A stretch of 64,000 bases of DNA from Elymus sibiricus. Taxonomy: Eukaryota > Streptophyta > Magnoliopsida > Poales > Poaceae. The stretch is taken from assembly GCA_039707655.1 (NCBI GenBank), contig CM077665.1:443485531-443549530 (forward strand). Reading direction: 5' to 3'. Below, piece after piece: positions 31,699 to 43,992 of the stretch. A program made the position numbers and the translations under genes. How positions within the stretch are numbered: position 1 is the first letter of the stretch; each line of letters starts with the position of its first letter. The notes under the pieces are model-generated. The model made no database searches, had not been told where the DNA came from, and worked only from the letters and a program-made list of their open reading frames with translations.

Positions 31699-32596
31699 TA
31701 TCGGGTCATGATGCACACGATCACCTATGGGGCCATCAGCCCCTTTGTGGTTCGGCGGGGCGAGATCACGTTGCACAAAGAGCAGAGGTAATGAGACAGC
31801 GTGACGATGAGACACGGGTGTTTTACCCAGGTTCGGGCCGCTGGGAAGCGTAAAACCCTACTCCTGCTTTGGTGGATTGATCGGGGGAGCACGAAGCACA
31901 CGCAGAGCTCAAACCCGGCATGATCGCCTTCGGGGGAGCTACTACGCGAGTACAAATGTCCAAAAGTCCGAATCTTTAGCTAGGTTGCCTTGTGCCTCCT
32001 TTTATAGCTCAAGGGGCGACCACAGTGGCAAAACAGACATTATCTAGCGATTAGATAGCTAACAGTGCTATCATACCTAACTCTGGCATCCAGGACAAAA
32101 TATCATGATTGCTAGTTAAGGTGGTGTGCGGGGGTGCCTCCCCGGCAAGCTCCTACCACCGCTTTGGCTAACTGTTGCTTAGTATCTTGACACGCCTCTG
32201 GACGGGTGTCAAACGGGCGTAATCTGCTTTCCGGTGAGCCGCCACGTACTTAGCGAGAGCCACTTAGCCACCTAAGGGCTCGACATCACATCGACAAATG
32301 ACTGGCATTGCGATACGGTGGAGCGGTGACCGATCGGCTCGCGCCTGCTGGGGGATGGCTTGCCGGGTCTTCCTGAAGATGCGTGTGCCTTGGTCTCCGG
32401 CAGGCACCGGGGATGCGGCTGGCACGGATTGCGCCAGCCCTGGGCCGTTGCATTGGCCTTGCCGGTGTTGCTTGGCCAGCGTAGGTGGCTTCTACCAGAG
32501 TCTTGGTCTCGTGGGGCGGCTTTGTTGAGGGGTTCTGCTACTCCTGCATGTGCATAAGTTAGGGGCACTGGGTACCCCGGTCCTAGTGCACCGACA
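31699..32596 (-). mobile_element. Solo LTR of a Tat-type Gypsy element (898 bp, TSD gtgac)
   Basis: Ends tatcggg (first TG changed to TA) and ccgaca, with gtgac on both sides (31694-31698 and 32597-32601). It follows the LTR at 7046-7904 along its length (same start after the end bases, leader box at 31825-31871, TATAAA complement of 32001-32006, same end ggtaccccggtcctagtgca). It belongs to that family but is an older, separate insertion. Confidence 0.92.
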
Positions 32597-32601
32597 GTGA
32601 C

Positions 32602-33243
32602 TGTTTTCATATTTGAAAGTTTCCAGTCATCGGCTTCTTCCCCTTGTAGATTCTATGCGGGGTGTTATCTATCACGTGTAAACCCTTAGCCGACGTCTCG
32701 GGACCAGTAGGCGGCTTGTGTATTTAGATGAACGAGGCAATCAGAGTATATCAGCTTTATCACTTTCACTTAGTCGTAGGAGGTTTAATTGTGGGGTAGT
32801 TTAACTAGCCCCCGGTGTAGTGGTGATCGGACTAGCCGAGGTACACCTATCTTAACACCTCGGTTCTTCTAAGAAGAACACTAAATTTAGCATGGCTCAA
32901 CCACTAATGGCGGGTAGTTTTATACTGTCGTTGGATCACTTGACCTGTTTACGCTTATCATGACAGTCGATTTTCGGCTTTCTCCACTAAGGCGCTTAAC
33001 CATCCAGGCTGGAAGAGCAATCGCAATGGTTCTCCCTTTACACTCCAAGCCAAAAATAGAGGAACATAGGAGGCAAGCACATGAGCCGGGCAACTCAATC
33101 ATTGACGAAAATCACGATTCGAAACACATGCATATAATGCAATATCCAAGACGCCGATTAGACATCGAACCTGGACATGGGCTCATCTAAAAATCCGAGC
33201 CCCAGGTCAAAAGCTAGACTCTACTGCATGTGGGACGAACCAC
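32602..33243. other. Chain E sequence between two insertions
   Basis: Resumes chain E after the solo LTR and ends at the accac duplication of element F (33239-33243). I see no ORF or motif. Short frames on both strands have no likeness I recognise. Confidence 0.5.
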
Positions 33244-34749
33244 TGATGACCCACAAGTATAGGGGATCAATCATGGTCCTTTCGATAAGTAAGAGTGTCG
33301 AGCCCAATGAGGAGCAGAAGGAAATGATAAGCATTTTTAGCTAGGTATTCTCTGCAAGTGTTGTGAGTAACAGTGATAGATAGTTTTGCAACAAGATAAT
33401 TCATAACAAGTGACAAGTAGCAATAGTAACAAAGGTGCAGCAAGGTAGCCCAATCCTTTTTATAGCAAAGGACATGCCTGAAACTACTCTTATATGAAGC
33501 AAGCGCTCCCGAGGACACATGGGAATTACTGTCTAGTCATGTTCATCATGTTGAGCTGATTCGCGTTCGTTACTTTGATAATTTGATATGTGGGTGGACC
33601 AGTGCTAAGGTGTCGTTCTTACTTGAACAAACAACCTACTTATGATTACCCCCTCTCGCAAGTATCCGCAGCTACGAAAGAAGAATTAAGATAAATCTAA
33701 CCATAGCATGAAATGTGTGGATCCAAATCAGCCCCTTATGAAGTAAAGCATAAACTGGGGTTTAAGCTTCTTTCAATCTCGCAACCCATCATCTACTTTT
33801 TACTACACAATTCCTTCCCTTAGGCCCATAACATGGTGAAGTCTCGTGTAGTCGACGTTCACACGACACCACTAAGAGAAGCAACAACATACACATTATC
33901 AAAATATTGAACGAATACCAACTTCACATGATTACTTATAACAAGACTTCTCCCATGTCCTCAGGAACAAAAGTAACTACTCAGACATCATCAACATGTT
34001 CAAGATCAGAGGTGTAATAATGGTGATCAAGAATCTGAATATAATATCTTCCACCAAGTAAACCAACAAGCATCAACTACGAGATGTAATCAACACTACT
34101 AGTAACCCACATGTACCAATCTGAGGTTTTGAGACAAAGATTGAATACAAGAGATGAACTAGGGTTGAGATGAGATGGTGCTGGTGAAGATGTTGATGAA
34201 GATTGGTCCTCCCGCGAAGGAGGAAGCGTTGGTGATGACGATGGCTTCAATCTCCCCCTCCCGGAGGGAAGTTTCCCTAGCAGAATCTCTCTGTCGGAGA
34301 GCAAAAGAGCGTCTGCCCAGGTTTCCGCCTCAAGACTGCGGCGCTTCGTCCCAAAAGTTTCTTCTTGATTTTTTCTAGGGTAAAACACACCATATAGGAG
34401 AAGAGGGGGATCGGGAGACCTGCTGCCCCCCAGGGCGCGCCCAGGGTGTGGGCGTGCCCTGTTGGCTTGTGGCTAGCAGGTGCCCCCCCTCTGGTATATT
34501 TTTGCCCAATAATTCTTATATATTCCATAAAAATTCTCCGTAAAGTTTCAAGTCATTTGGAGTCCAGTGAATTTTTAGCCATTTTCTTGGTTTTCAGGTC
34601 CAGAATTCCAGTTTCTAGTGATTTCCCTCTGTGTGATGTACCTTGCATATTCAGAGAGAAAAAGCATAAGAATTGTATCATAATGAGGAATAATGGGCAA
34701 GAATAACATAAATATCAATAAGAATTCATGATGCAAAATGGACATATCA
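33244..34749 (-). repeat. 3' LTR of element F (1506 bp)
   Basis: Plus-strand ends tgatgaccc and gacatatca. On the minus strand it therefore starts tgatatgtcc and ends gggtcatca. It matches the 5' LTR at 41873-43388; over the first 240 bases I count about 14 differences (about 6%), which makes F older than element A. Confidence 0.93.
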
Positions 34750-34764
34750 ACTCCCCCAAGCTTA
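34750..34764 (-). promoter_or_regulatory. Polypurine tract of element F
   Basis: On the minus strand taagcttgggggagt directly precedes the 3' LTR. It resembles the tract of element A (cttgggggtgc). Confidence 0.78.
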
Positions 34765-36208
34765 GACCTCGCTTGTCCTCAAGTGAAAGACGAACTCGAT
34801 AATAATGGCCACTTAATTTGAGAGAGAGGTGTCGATACAAACAGAATACGGACATGAGAGCTTCATGAATGTTAACATAGCAGCAAGTTTTTCATCATAT
34901 AACTTCTCATAAACAAGTAACAATATATCCACAATTGTTGAAGTATGAAGCATACACTTTATTGACAATCAACAAACTATGTTCTTAGTCATTGAGACAA
35001 TCACAATTCATCATTATCCAGAGAAGAGTCTATGTAAGAGCTTTCATTCTAGCAAGTTCACATACTCAACGATCATTTAGTCTTCTATGATTGCTAACAC
35101 TCATTGCATATTTTTGGAGCTAATGTTTCCATCGGACACATAGGAAGATGGTGGCTTCATAGTATTTGCCGCCCAACTCATTTACCTCAAGGATAATGTC
35201 AACAATAATGAATCATGATCACCTATATCCAACTAGATATATATATCTGGATCTTTCCCCAACACATAATGCTTGCCAGCTAGAGAGTTAATAGGTAGGA
35301 ATAGGGATAAACATTATTGACTCGAGCATAAAAGTAAATACATGAAACTAAAAGATATGCCCTTTGCAGAGGGAAGCAGAGGTTGTCATGTGCTTTTCCA
35401 TTTTGGATGTGCAAACTCTTAATGGAAAGGAACGACACTTTATATTGCCCCTTATGACATCAAAATTTATTATGCAATCTGTCCCTTTTATTTCTTTGCC
35501 ATCACAAGATCGTATAAAGTTTATTTTCCCTTACAATAAAAGATCATACATATTTAAGAGCATTTTTTATTTTATTCGTGCACCAATGACAACTTACTTG
35601 AAGGATCTTATTCAATCCATAGGTAGGTATGGTGAACTCTCATGGAAAGAAACTGGGTTAAAAGGGGTTATGGACCCACAAGTAGTATCTCTACCTAGTA
35701 CGGAATTGTTTTGGCTAGCAAAAGATCTAAAGCAATCACCACATGTTAAAGGATCCATGACCATATAACTTCTATGTGAATGTAAACAAACATAATCATT
35801 GCGTTGTCTTCCATGTCCAACATCAACACTCGATCATTATATAATATTTGGTGGGGGCTGACAATCATAAAATATGGCCAAGATAGTGTATTTGTATGTG
35901 AATCTCCTCTCCTCTATCATAATCTAGCATAGATTGTATCAAGGACTAATGTTATGTTTGTTTATTCCCAACAACTTTTATCTAACATACTTCTTCTATG
36001 TGAAGTCATTACTCCCCATGGGATTAGCATATGATCTTTCTATTTCTTTTATTTAATTGCTATGATTGATGCATGAGAGTAAAGCAAGCAAATCTGAAAT
36101 TTTATTTCTCTAAATCATGACATAACTAAGGATCAAACTAAGATAGATGATAATGGTAAAAGTGATGGTGATACGATACCGGGGCACCTCCCCCAAGCTT
36201 GGAACAAG
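34765..36208 (-). other. Element F 3' non-coding region
   Basis: AT-rich, with no ORF that I can support; the 134-codon frame at 35364-35768 on the plus strand has no recognisable motif. The 34765-35390 part is collinear with 12120-12750 of element A. Confidence 0.65.
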
Positions 36209-36748
36209 CTAAGGGTGGTTCCCATACCCATGTACACAATTGTCCCTCTTGGGTGATGGTGGTGATGATGTAGTAGGTTGGTCCTCCGTCTTCCAAGGCA
36301 TAGGCTCCCCGTCATAGAAAGAGGATCTTGTCTCCGGAATCCTGACATCTGCAGCTATGCTCATCCTTTTAAACCTAGATTCATACTCACAGTTTTGGTT
36401 TTGCAAATCAAAGATTTGAGCTTGGAGATGATCGATCCGATCTTGAAGCTTGAAGAGAGCCTCTCCCACGTTCCTAGTGTCCAGATTGTTCTCCCGAATG
36501 AATTCCGTGATCATAGAGTGATTGGCACTCAAACCACGTTCAACCATCCCTTGGCACTTGCAGATTTTCTGCTCCACCGCTGCAAGCCTGGCCTCCTCGT
36601 TCCCCTCCTTCTTTGGGCCTTGAACATCCCGAATGTGGACCACCCCCTCGCGCATCTCAATGGCGTGAGGGTGCTTCATCACCTCCGACAGGTAAGGGTT
36701 GATTACCTTCTCGAAGAACTTGTCCTTCGAGGAGCTTGACGGCGTCAT
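36209..36748 (-). CDS. Open 179-aa coiled-coil ORF downstream of pol in element F
   Basis: ATG at 36746-36748 overlaps the TGA stop of the pol frame (36745-36747) as ATGA. The product starts MTPSSSSKDKFFEKV. It has a charged helical region with heptad-like spacing around residues 90-125 (LFKLQDRIDHLQAQIFDLQ, likely coiled coil) and a Pro/Ser-rich end. No signal peptide or membrane segment is visible, so it does not look like an envelope protein, though it holds the position of the extra 3' ORF of Athila elements. It is open over its whole length while gag and pol are broken. Function unknown. Confidence 0.6.
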   Translation of the reverse strand: MTPSSSSKDKFFEKVINPYLSEVMKHPHAIEMREGVVHIRDVQGPKKEGNEEARLAAVEQKICKCQGMVERGLSANHSMITEFIRENNLDTRNVGEALFKLQDRIDHLQAQIFDLQNQNCEYESRFKRMSIAADVRIPETRSSFYDGEPMPWKTEDQPTTSSPPSPKRDNCVHGYGNHP

Positions 36749-37436
36749 GGCGATCTGGATCTGTCAGAAAAACAGCTTGAAACAAGGACAGAGGAGAAAC
36801 TTGCGATGTGGTGGTCAAAACAGACGGGAGTATGTATAATGAATTTTTCTAGGTTAGAATACGTGTCCGGGAAGAAAACGGAGTCTGGGAGGCACACGAG
36901 GGCCCCACAAGCTATCAGGGCGCACCCTGTTGCCTTGTGGCTCCCTCGTGGGTCCTCCTGGCTCGTTTTTGTTTTTGTAATTTTTTGAAAATACCAAAAC
37001 CAACATAACATTTTTTTTGGAATTTTTGGAGTCGGTTTACTTGTCGTATCACATACCTGCCCCTTTTCAGCTTTCTGGAGTGTTTCGAAGGTCTCTCTTA
37101 TGTGTTCTCCCGGATTCATAACTTGAATAATATTAGCTTCAACATTGACAGGCGTACATGATATATAGTGTTTAATTCTTTGCACATTTACCACTCTCGG
37201 ATTTTTGCCTTCGAAATTGTTAATCTTGATAGCACCGGAGTGATAGACCTCCTCGACAACATAAGGGCCTTCCCATTTGGATAGAAGCTTACCTGCAAAA
37301 AATCTGACACAATAATTGTACAAAAGAACTAGGTCTCCTACATTGAATTTCCATTTTTGGATTGTCTTGTCATGCCATCTTTTAAATTTTTATTTAAATA
37401 ATTTGGAATTTTCATAAGCTTGTGTCCTCCATTCAT
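36745..37436 (-). pseudogene. Integrase C-terminus and pol tail of element F
   Basis: The frame 37323-36745 contains the integrase C-terminal domain (GKLLSKWEGPYVVEEVYHSG) and then about 110 residues of low-complexity tail. The tail covers a GC-rich hairpin (36893-36951) like those in the LTRs. A frameshift between 37437 and 37323 separates it from the integrase core. The frame ends at TGA 36745-36747. Confidence 0.7.
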
Positions 37437-39002
37437 CTAATGAGCTAATATCAAATAACCTCTTTTCACCGGCAATTTTGAAATCATACATAAGTTCTTT
37501 AATTGCCCAATAAGCTTTATGTTCTGTAAATGACATGCTTTTCCATAGACCATTTTATATGGAGACATTCCCATAGGTTTTTTATAAGCAATTCTATAAG
37601 CCCATAAAGCATCATCGAGTTTTTTAGACCAATTCTTTCTAGATCTATTAACACTCTTTTGCAAGATCAATTTTATTTCTCGATTGCTCAACTCAACTTG
37701 ACCGCTAGACTCAGGATGATAAGGTGATGCAATCCTATGGTTAACATCGTATTTAGCTAGAAGTTTATGGAAAGCACCATGAATAAAGTGTGAACCACCA
37801 TTAGTCATTAAATATCTAGGAATCCAAACCCTCGGGAAAATAACATCTTTAAGCATTTTAATAGTGGTGTTATGATCATCACTACTAGTTGGAATAGCTT
37901 CTACCCACTTCGTAATGTAATCAACAACAACTAGAATATGAGTATACCCATTAGAGGAAGGAAAAGGTCCCATATAATCAAAGCCCCAGACATCAAATGG
38001 TTCAATGGCAAGTGAATAATTCATAGGCATTTCTTGGCGTCTATTAATGTTACTAATTCTTTGACATTTGTCACAAGAAAGGACATACTTACGAGCATCT
38101 TTGAAAAGAGTAGGCCAATAGAATCCGAATTCTAATACCTTGTGTGCAGTTCTGTTACCAGCATGGTGCCCTCCATAGGCCTCAGAGTGACACTTCCGTA
38201 GGATCTGTCCCTGTTCATGCTCAGGTACACAACGTCTAATAACACCATCCACTCCTTTATAAAGATGTGGGTCATCCCAAAAGTAATGTCTTAAATCATA
38301 AAAGAACTTTTTCTTTTGTTGGTAGGTGAAACTAGGTGGTATATATTTAGCAACAATGTAATTAGCATAATCCGCATACAAAGGAGCACTATGGGAAGCA
38401 TATATAACAGCAAGTTGCTCATCAGGAAAATCATCATCAATAGGCAGTGGGTCATCAAAAACATTTTCCATCCTAGACAAATTATTCGCTATAGGGTTTT
38501 CAGCTCCCTTCGTATCAACGATATGCAAATCAAATTCTTGAAGTAAAAGCAACCACCTAATCAGTCTAGGCTTAGCATCTTTCTTTTCCATAAGGTATTT
38601 AATAGCAGCATGATCTGTGTGAATAGTAACTTTGGAATCAACAATATAAGGTCTAAACTTATCACATGCAAAGATAACTGCTAAAACTTCCTTCTCGGTG
38701 GTAGCATAATTTCTTTGAGCACTGTCCAGAGTTTCACTAGCATAATGAATAACATTCAATTTCTTGTCTACTCTTTGCCCTAGAAAAGCACCAACATCAT
38801 AATCACTAGCATCACACATAATTTCAAAAGGTAAATTCCAATCAAGTGGTTGGACAATAGGTGCAGAAATCAAGGATTTCTTAAGTATTTCGAAGGCTTC
38901 TACGCAATCATCATCAAAAACAAAAGGAATATCTTTTTGAAGAAGATTAGTTAGTGGCCTAGAAATCTTTAATAAAACGCCTATAAAAAACAGCATGACC
39001 AA
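37437..39002 (-). pseudogene. RNase H and integrase core of element F
   Basis: RNase H is visible from [17 protein letters not shown] through [21 protein letters not shown] to [15 protein letters not shown]. The integrase zinc-binding part has [10 protein letters not shown] and CDKC. The core has the first Asp ([11 protein letters not shown]) and the Glu ([12 protein letters not shown]), but the second catalytic residue reads Asn ([10 protein letters not shown]) where the family has Asp. This single change would abolish catalysis. The end (after KACHL) runs into another frame. The start is a frameshifted continuation of RT. Confidence 0.88.
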
Positions 39003-40096
39003 GAAAACTTCTTATACCTTTAATATCTTTAGGACATGACATTTTCTCTATTGCATCGACTTTAGCTTTGTCTACCTCAATGCCTCGTTCAGAGATTTTA
39101 TGCCCAAGTATTGTACCTTCATTCACCATAAAGTGACACTTCTCCCAATTCAAGACAAGATTAGTTTCTTCACATCTCTACAAAACTCGATCAAGGTTGC
39201 TCAAATAATCATCAAAAGAAGTCCCGTAAACGGAAAAATCATCCATGAAAACGTCAACAATCTTTCACAAAAATCAGAGAATATAGCAGTCATACAAAGG
39301 TAGCACGTGCATTGCAGAAACCAAAAGGCATACGTCTATAAGCATAAGTTCCAAAAGGACATGTGAAAGTAGTTTTCTCTTGGTCTTCTTTTGACACAGC
39401 TATTTGAGAGAAACCAGAATATCCATCAAGAAAACAAAAGTGTGTGTGCTTAGATAACCTTTCTAACATTTGATCGATAAAAGGCAAGGGGTAATGATCT
39501 TTTCTAGTAGCTTTGTTTAATTTCCTAAAATCAATTACCATCCTATAACCAGTTATGATTCTTTGTGGGATAAGTTCAATTTTATCATTAGGAACAACCG
39601 TTATACCTCGTTTCTTAGGAACGCAATGAACAGGACTTACCCATCTACTATTAACAATTGGATAAATTATACCTGCCTCCAGAAGATGTAGTATTTCAGT
39701 TCTTACCACTTCCTTCATCTTAGGGTTTAAACGGTGTTGATGATCAAGGACAGGTTTAGCATCCTGTTCCATATTAATCTTGTGCTGACATAGAGTGGGG
39801 CTAATGCCCTTAAGATCATCAAGAGTATATCCAATAGCAGCCCTGTGCTTCTTTAGAGTTTTAAGTAATCTCTCTTCTTCATGCTCTGAAATGTTAGCAC
39901 TAATAATAATAGGATATATCTTCTTTTCATACAAATAAGCATATTTCAAAGTATTAGGTAATGTCTTTAGCTCAAACACGTAATCTCCCTTGGGTGGAGG
40001 AGGATCCCCTAAAATATCAACAAGCAAGTTGTGTTTAAGAATAGGTGTTTGTCTAAGAAATATATCATCTATCTCATTTCTTTCATTCATATGCAT
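39003..40096 (-). pseudogene. Reverse transcriptase of element F
   Basis: The frame 40096-39290 holds RT blocks from NSRWVSPVHCVPKKRG to FLDGYSGFSQIAVSKEDQE and RRMPFGFCNARATF. A small deletion near 39289 breaks the frame just before the catalytic box, which is still readable as VFMDDFSVYG in another frame (about 39230-39260). A further TAG follows (after NLDRVL). The rest (WEKCHFMVNEG, IEVDKAKVDAIE) lies in 39153-38959, followed by another frameshift. Confidence 0.88.
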
Positions 40097-40120
40097 ATCA
40101 TTCTCATGGTCTAGCTAATA

Positions 40121-40795
40121 TTATTCTAATGGATCAGTAGGAGTCACGACAATATAAGCAAGACCAATTATTTCATCCTTACTAGGTAATTCTATTTCAT
40201 ATTGTTTTCTGTCGAACTTAGAGAAATTAAATTCATGAGACACATCACCAAAGCTTACTTTGACTTTCTCAGTAACACGATTAATTTCAGCATTACCAGT
40301 ATTCAAGAAAGGTCTAACAAATATGATGGGACAAAAACTATCTTGTTGTGAACCAAGTACCAAGAAATCCGTAGGGTACTTTATTTTCCACACAAGAGCT
40401 CAACATCTCTAACATTACCAAGTGGTGAAATGGTGTCTCTGTTTGCCAGTTTAATAGTGACATTAATATCTTCAATCTCACTGGGTGCTATGTCATTCAT
40501 AATTTATTGATATAAGGTAAAAGGTATAGCACTAACACTAGCACCAATGTCACATAAGTCATGATAACAATGTTCTCCAATCTTAACAGAAACAACGTGC
40601 ATGCCAGTAATAGGTTTGTTTTTATCTAACTCGTCCCGATTGTTTCTAATAGGTTCTGCAATTCTAGTAGCTTCATCACAAAAATAAATAACATGTCCAT
40701 CAATATTATCAACTAAGAGATCTTAAACCATAGCAATATTAGGCTCAACATTTATTTTTTAGAGGGTTTAGGTGTTCTAATATAACTTTTACTAA
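40121..40795 (-). pseudogene. Aspartic protease region of element F
   Basis: On the minus strand EHCYHDLCDIGASVSAIPF gives the protease active-site block (D-I-G, a form seen in Athila elements). The frame is interrupted by stops near 40500 and 40390. The frame 40393-40121 carries the C-terminal half (SFCPIIFVRPFLNTGNAEI). Confidence 0.75.
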
Positions 40796-41766
40796 CTATA
40801 GTTGCAGCTTTAGCATGTTCCTTAATCCTAACGGGAAAAGGAGGTTTCTCAATGTAAGCAGTAGGCACAACTGGACAACATGATAAACAATTGTTTCCTC
40901 TTTAACTTTAACAGGTTCCTCTAATGATTTTTCAATAGGTGGATGATATTTAAACCACTTCTCCTTAGGGAGATCAACATGAGTAGCAAATGATTCATAG
41001 AAAGAAGCTACTATCTCAGAGTCAAGCCCATGTTTATTGCTAAACTCATGGAAAGTATCAGTTTCCACAAAAGATTTAACACAATCAAACTTAAGCTTTA
41101 TACCTGACTCTTTACCTTTGTAAAATTCCCAATCTTCAGAGTTGCGTTTAATTCTTTCCAGAAGATCCCATTTGAATTCAATAGTCCTCTTCATGTAGGA
41201 ACCAGTAGAAGAAGAATCAGGTAGTAATTGATCATCATGAGAAAGCCGAGCATAAAAATTTTGTATAATAATTTCTCTTGAGAGCTCATGGTTGGGGCAA
41301 GTGTGCATCATAGATTTAAGCGTACCCCAAGCTTGAGCGATGCTTTCTCCTTCACGAGGCCAACAATTATATATAAAGTTCCGATCACGATGCACTAGAT
41401 GCATAGGATAAAACTTCTGATGAAATTCCAGCTTCAAGCAATTCCAGTCCCATGATCCAATATCATCCAATAGCCTGTACCACATCAATGCTTTTCCCTC
41501 CAAAGATAAAGGGAAACATTCTTCTTAACTTTGTCTCCAGATAAACCTGCAAACTTTGACAATCCACAAATCTCGTCTACATATATCAAGTGGTAATCAG
41601 GATGAGTTGTACCGTCATAAGGATTAGCTAGCAGTTTCTCTGCCATACCCTAAGGAATCTCATAATAAATATTTTCAGTACGTTCAGTAGGTTGAGAGGC
41701 AACCTTTTCCACTTCCGTTCGAGGCGAAGATGCCCCGAACAAGCCACTCAAAGGGTGACCGTCCAT
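40796..41766 (-). pseudogene. Gag of element F
   Basis: ATG at 41766 starts MDGHPLSGLFGASSPRTEV. A stop near 41650 and a frameshift near 41515 follow. The frame 41503-40796 has the gag core (MEGKALMWYRLLDDIGSWDW, LKLEFHQKFYPMHL, then EGESIAQAWGTLKSMMHTCP). The same core is found in element C (WERMKMMIRNCPTHGLN). It would form the particle shell; here it is broken. Confidence 0.82.
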
Positions 41767-41844
41767 AGTAACAAGCAACAGTAAAGTTCAGCACATATCA
41801 AATATGTTTCCTTACCAAGTTCCACTTACCAGAGGCACTTCACT

Positions 41845-41861
41845 CCCCGGAAACGGTGCCA
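41845..41861 (-). promoter_or_regulatory. Primer-binding site of element F
   Basis: The minus strand reads tggcaccgtttccgggg, 11 bases after the 5' LTR. It differs from that of element A (tggcaccgttaccgggg) by one base. Confidence 0.88.
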
Positions 41862-41872
41862 GAAAAGAGTCT

Positions 41873-43388
41873 TGATGACCCACAAGTATAGGGGATCAAT
41901 CGTAGTCCTTTCGATAAGTAAGAGTGTCGAGCCCAACGAGGAGCTGGAGGAAATGATAAGCAATTTTCAGCTAGGTATTCTCTGCAAGTGCTGTGAGTAA
42001 CAGTGATAGATAGTTTTGCAGCAAGATAATTTGTAACAAGTGACAAGTAGCAATAGTAACAAAGGTGCAGCAAGTTAGTCCAATCCTTTTTATAGCAAAG
42101 GACAGGCCTGAAAGTACTCTTATATGAAGCAAGCGCTCCCGAAGACACATGGGAATTACTGTCTAGTCATGTTCATCATGTTGAGTTGATTCACGTTCAT
42201 TACTTCCATAATTTGATATGTGGGTGGACCGGTGCTAAGGTGTTTTTATTACTTGAACAAACAACCTACTTATGATTACCCCCTCTCGCAAGCATCCGCA
42301 ACTACGAAAGAAGAATTAAGATAAATCTAACCATAGCATGAAACGTGTGGATCCAAATGTGTCCCATATGAAGTAACACATAAACTGGGGTTTAAGCTTC
42401 TATCATTCTTGCAACCCATCATCTACTTGTTACTCCACAATGCCTTCCCTTAGGTCCATAACATGGTGAAGTTTCATGTAGTCGACGTTCACACGACACC
42501 ACTAAGAGAAGCAACAACATACACATCATCAAAATATCGAACGAACACCAACTTCACATGATTACTTATAACAAGACTTCTCCCATGTCCTCAGGAACAA
42601 AAGTAACTACTCACACATCATCAACATGTTCAAGATCAGAGGTGTAATAATGGTGATCAAGGATCTGAACATAATATCTTCCACCAAATAAACCAACAAG
42701 CATCAACTACGAGATGTAATCAACACTACTAGTAACCCACAGGTACCAATCGGACATTTTGAGACAAAGATTGAATACAAGAGATGAACTAGGGTTTGAG
42801 ATGAGATGGTACTGGTGAAGATGTTGATGAAGATTGGTCCTCCCACGAAGGAGGAAGCGTTGGTGATGACAATGGCTTCGATGTCCCCCTCCCGGAAGGA
42901 AGTTTCCCGGGCAGAATCTCTCTGCCAGAGAGGAAAAGGGCCTCTGCCCAGGTTTCCGCCTCGAGACTGCGGTGCTTCATCCCGAAAGTATCTTCTTGTT
43001 TTTTTAGGGTCAAACACACCATATAGGAGAAGAGGGGGATCGGGAGACCTCCTGGGCCCCCACAAGGCAACAGGGCACGCCCAGGGGGTGGGCGCGCCCT
43101 GTTCGCTTGTGGCCATTAGGTGGCCCCCCTCTATTATATTTTTGTCCCAATAATTGTTATATATTCCATAAAACTCTCCGTGAAGTTTCAGGTCATTTGG
43201 AGTCCAGTGAATTTTCAGCCATTTTCTTGGTTTTCAGGTCCAGAATTCAGTTTCCAATGATTTCCCTCTTTGTGATGCACCTTGCATATTCAGAGAGAAA
43301 AAGCATAAGAATTGTATCATAATGAGGAATAATGGGCAAGAATAACATAAATATCAATGAGAATTCATGATGCAAAATGGACGTATCA
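41873..43388 (-). repeat. 5' LTR of element F (1516 bp)
   Basis: On the minus strand it starts tgatacgtccattttgcatc and ends gggtcatca. The right flank is accac (43389-43393), identical to the left flank of the 3' LTR. A GC-rich hairpin lies at about 43051-43120 (cacaaggcaacagggc paired with gccctgttcgcttgtgg). Confidence 0.93.
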
Positions 43389-43393
43389 ACCAC

Positions 43394-43992
43394 CTCGGGG
43401 CAATTATGAAAAAAAACACGTAAAAATGTGCAGGGACCGAAAATAGTTCTGTTTTATTTTTCATAGGGCTTAGACATACAGGTCGAGCTTGAAGAAGATA
43501 CAAAGAATATGTTTGGGAAAGGTGAGAGAGGAGAATAATACATGGTTTTTAAGTAAGCGGGCATTGTGACCAATTGCTCCCGTGCCGCACGTCTGCGCCT
43601 CCATGCTGTTGACCAGCTTGTCCTCGTCTAATCCAAGGTTGATGTACATGTCTGACTCCCTGCGATGCTTCAAGCATTCGATAGGTGGGGCCTCCAATGA
43701 GGCTGCAGCCGTGATTTGGCACTTTCACTCTGCCGGGATGTTCCTTCTGGTGGGCCTTTACTATGCCGAAAAGATCACCAGGCTTCGCATGTGTTCAGAT
43801 GATCCGAGATGACACACCTTTATTGATAAATTTTGCTCCCAATTCCCCAAGGAATTTTAAGCGCGAAATCGTGTATTCGAGGTACGTAATATGCAACCAT
43901 ATGGTAGGGGTAGGGGAGCGCGTATCCCTATTTAGGGTTGACGCGGGTTCGGCCGGGGGCCAAAGTGACAGTGCGGATGCGCTTTGAAGAGC
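43394..43992. other. Chain E sequence right of element F
   Basis: Resumes chain E after the accac duplication. A 75-codon minus frame at 43697-43470 (MEAPPIECLKHRRESD) has no likeness I recognise. Nothing else can be supported. Confidence 0.45.

Larger units (their letters stand above)
33244..43388 (-). mobile_element. Element F: complete Athila-group Gypsy retrotransposon (10.1 kb, TSD accac)
   Basis: Both LTRs, primer-binding site, gag, protease, RT, RNase H, integrase, an extra 3' ORF, polypurine tract and a perfect 5-bp duplication accac (33239-33243, 43389-43393) are present. The pol genes carry frameshifts, stops and a changed integrase catalytic residue, so it is dead. The lineage is judged from Athila-type gag and protease (CDIGASVSAIP), a tRNA-Asp-like primer-binding site and the TGATACGTCC-type LTR. 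It is inserted in Tat-type chain E. Confidence 0.93.

Noticed and set aside
36209..36748. Envelope-like gene of Athila element F
   Set aside because: The position fits, but no signal peptide or membrane segment is visible; the product looks like a soluble coiled-coil protein.
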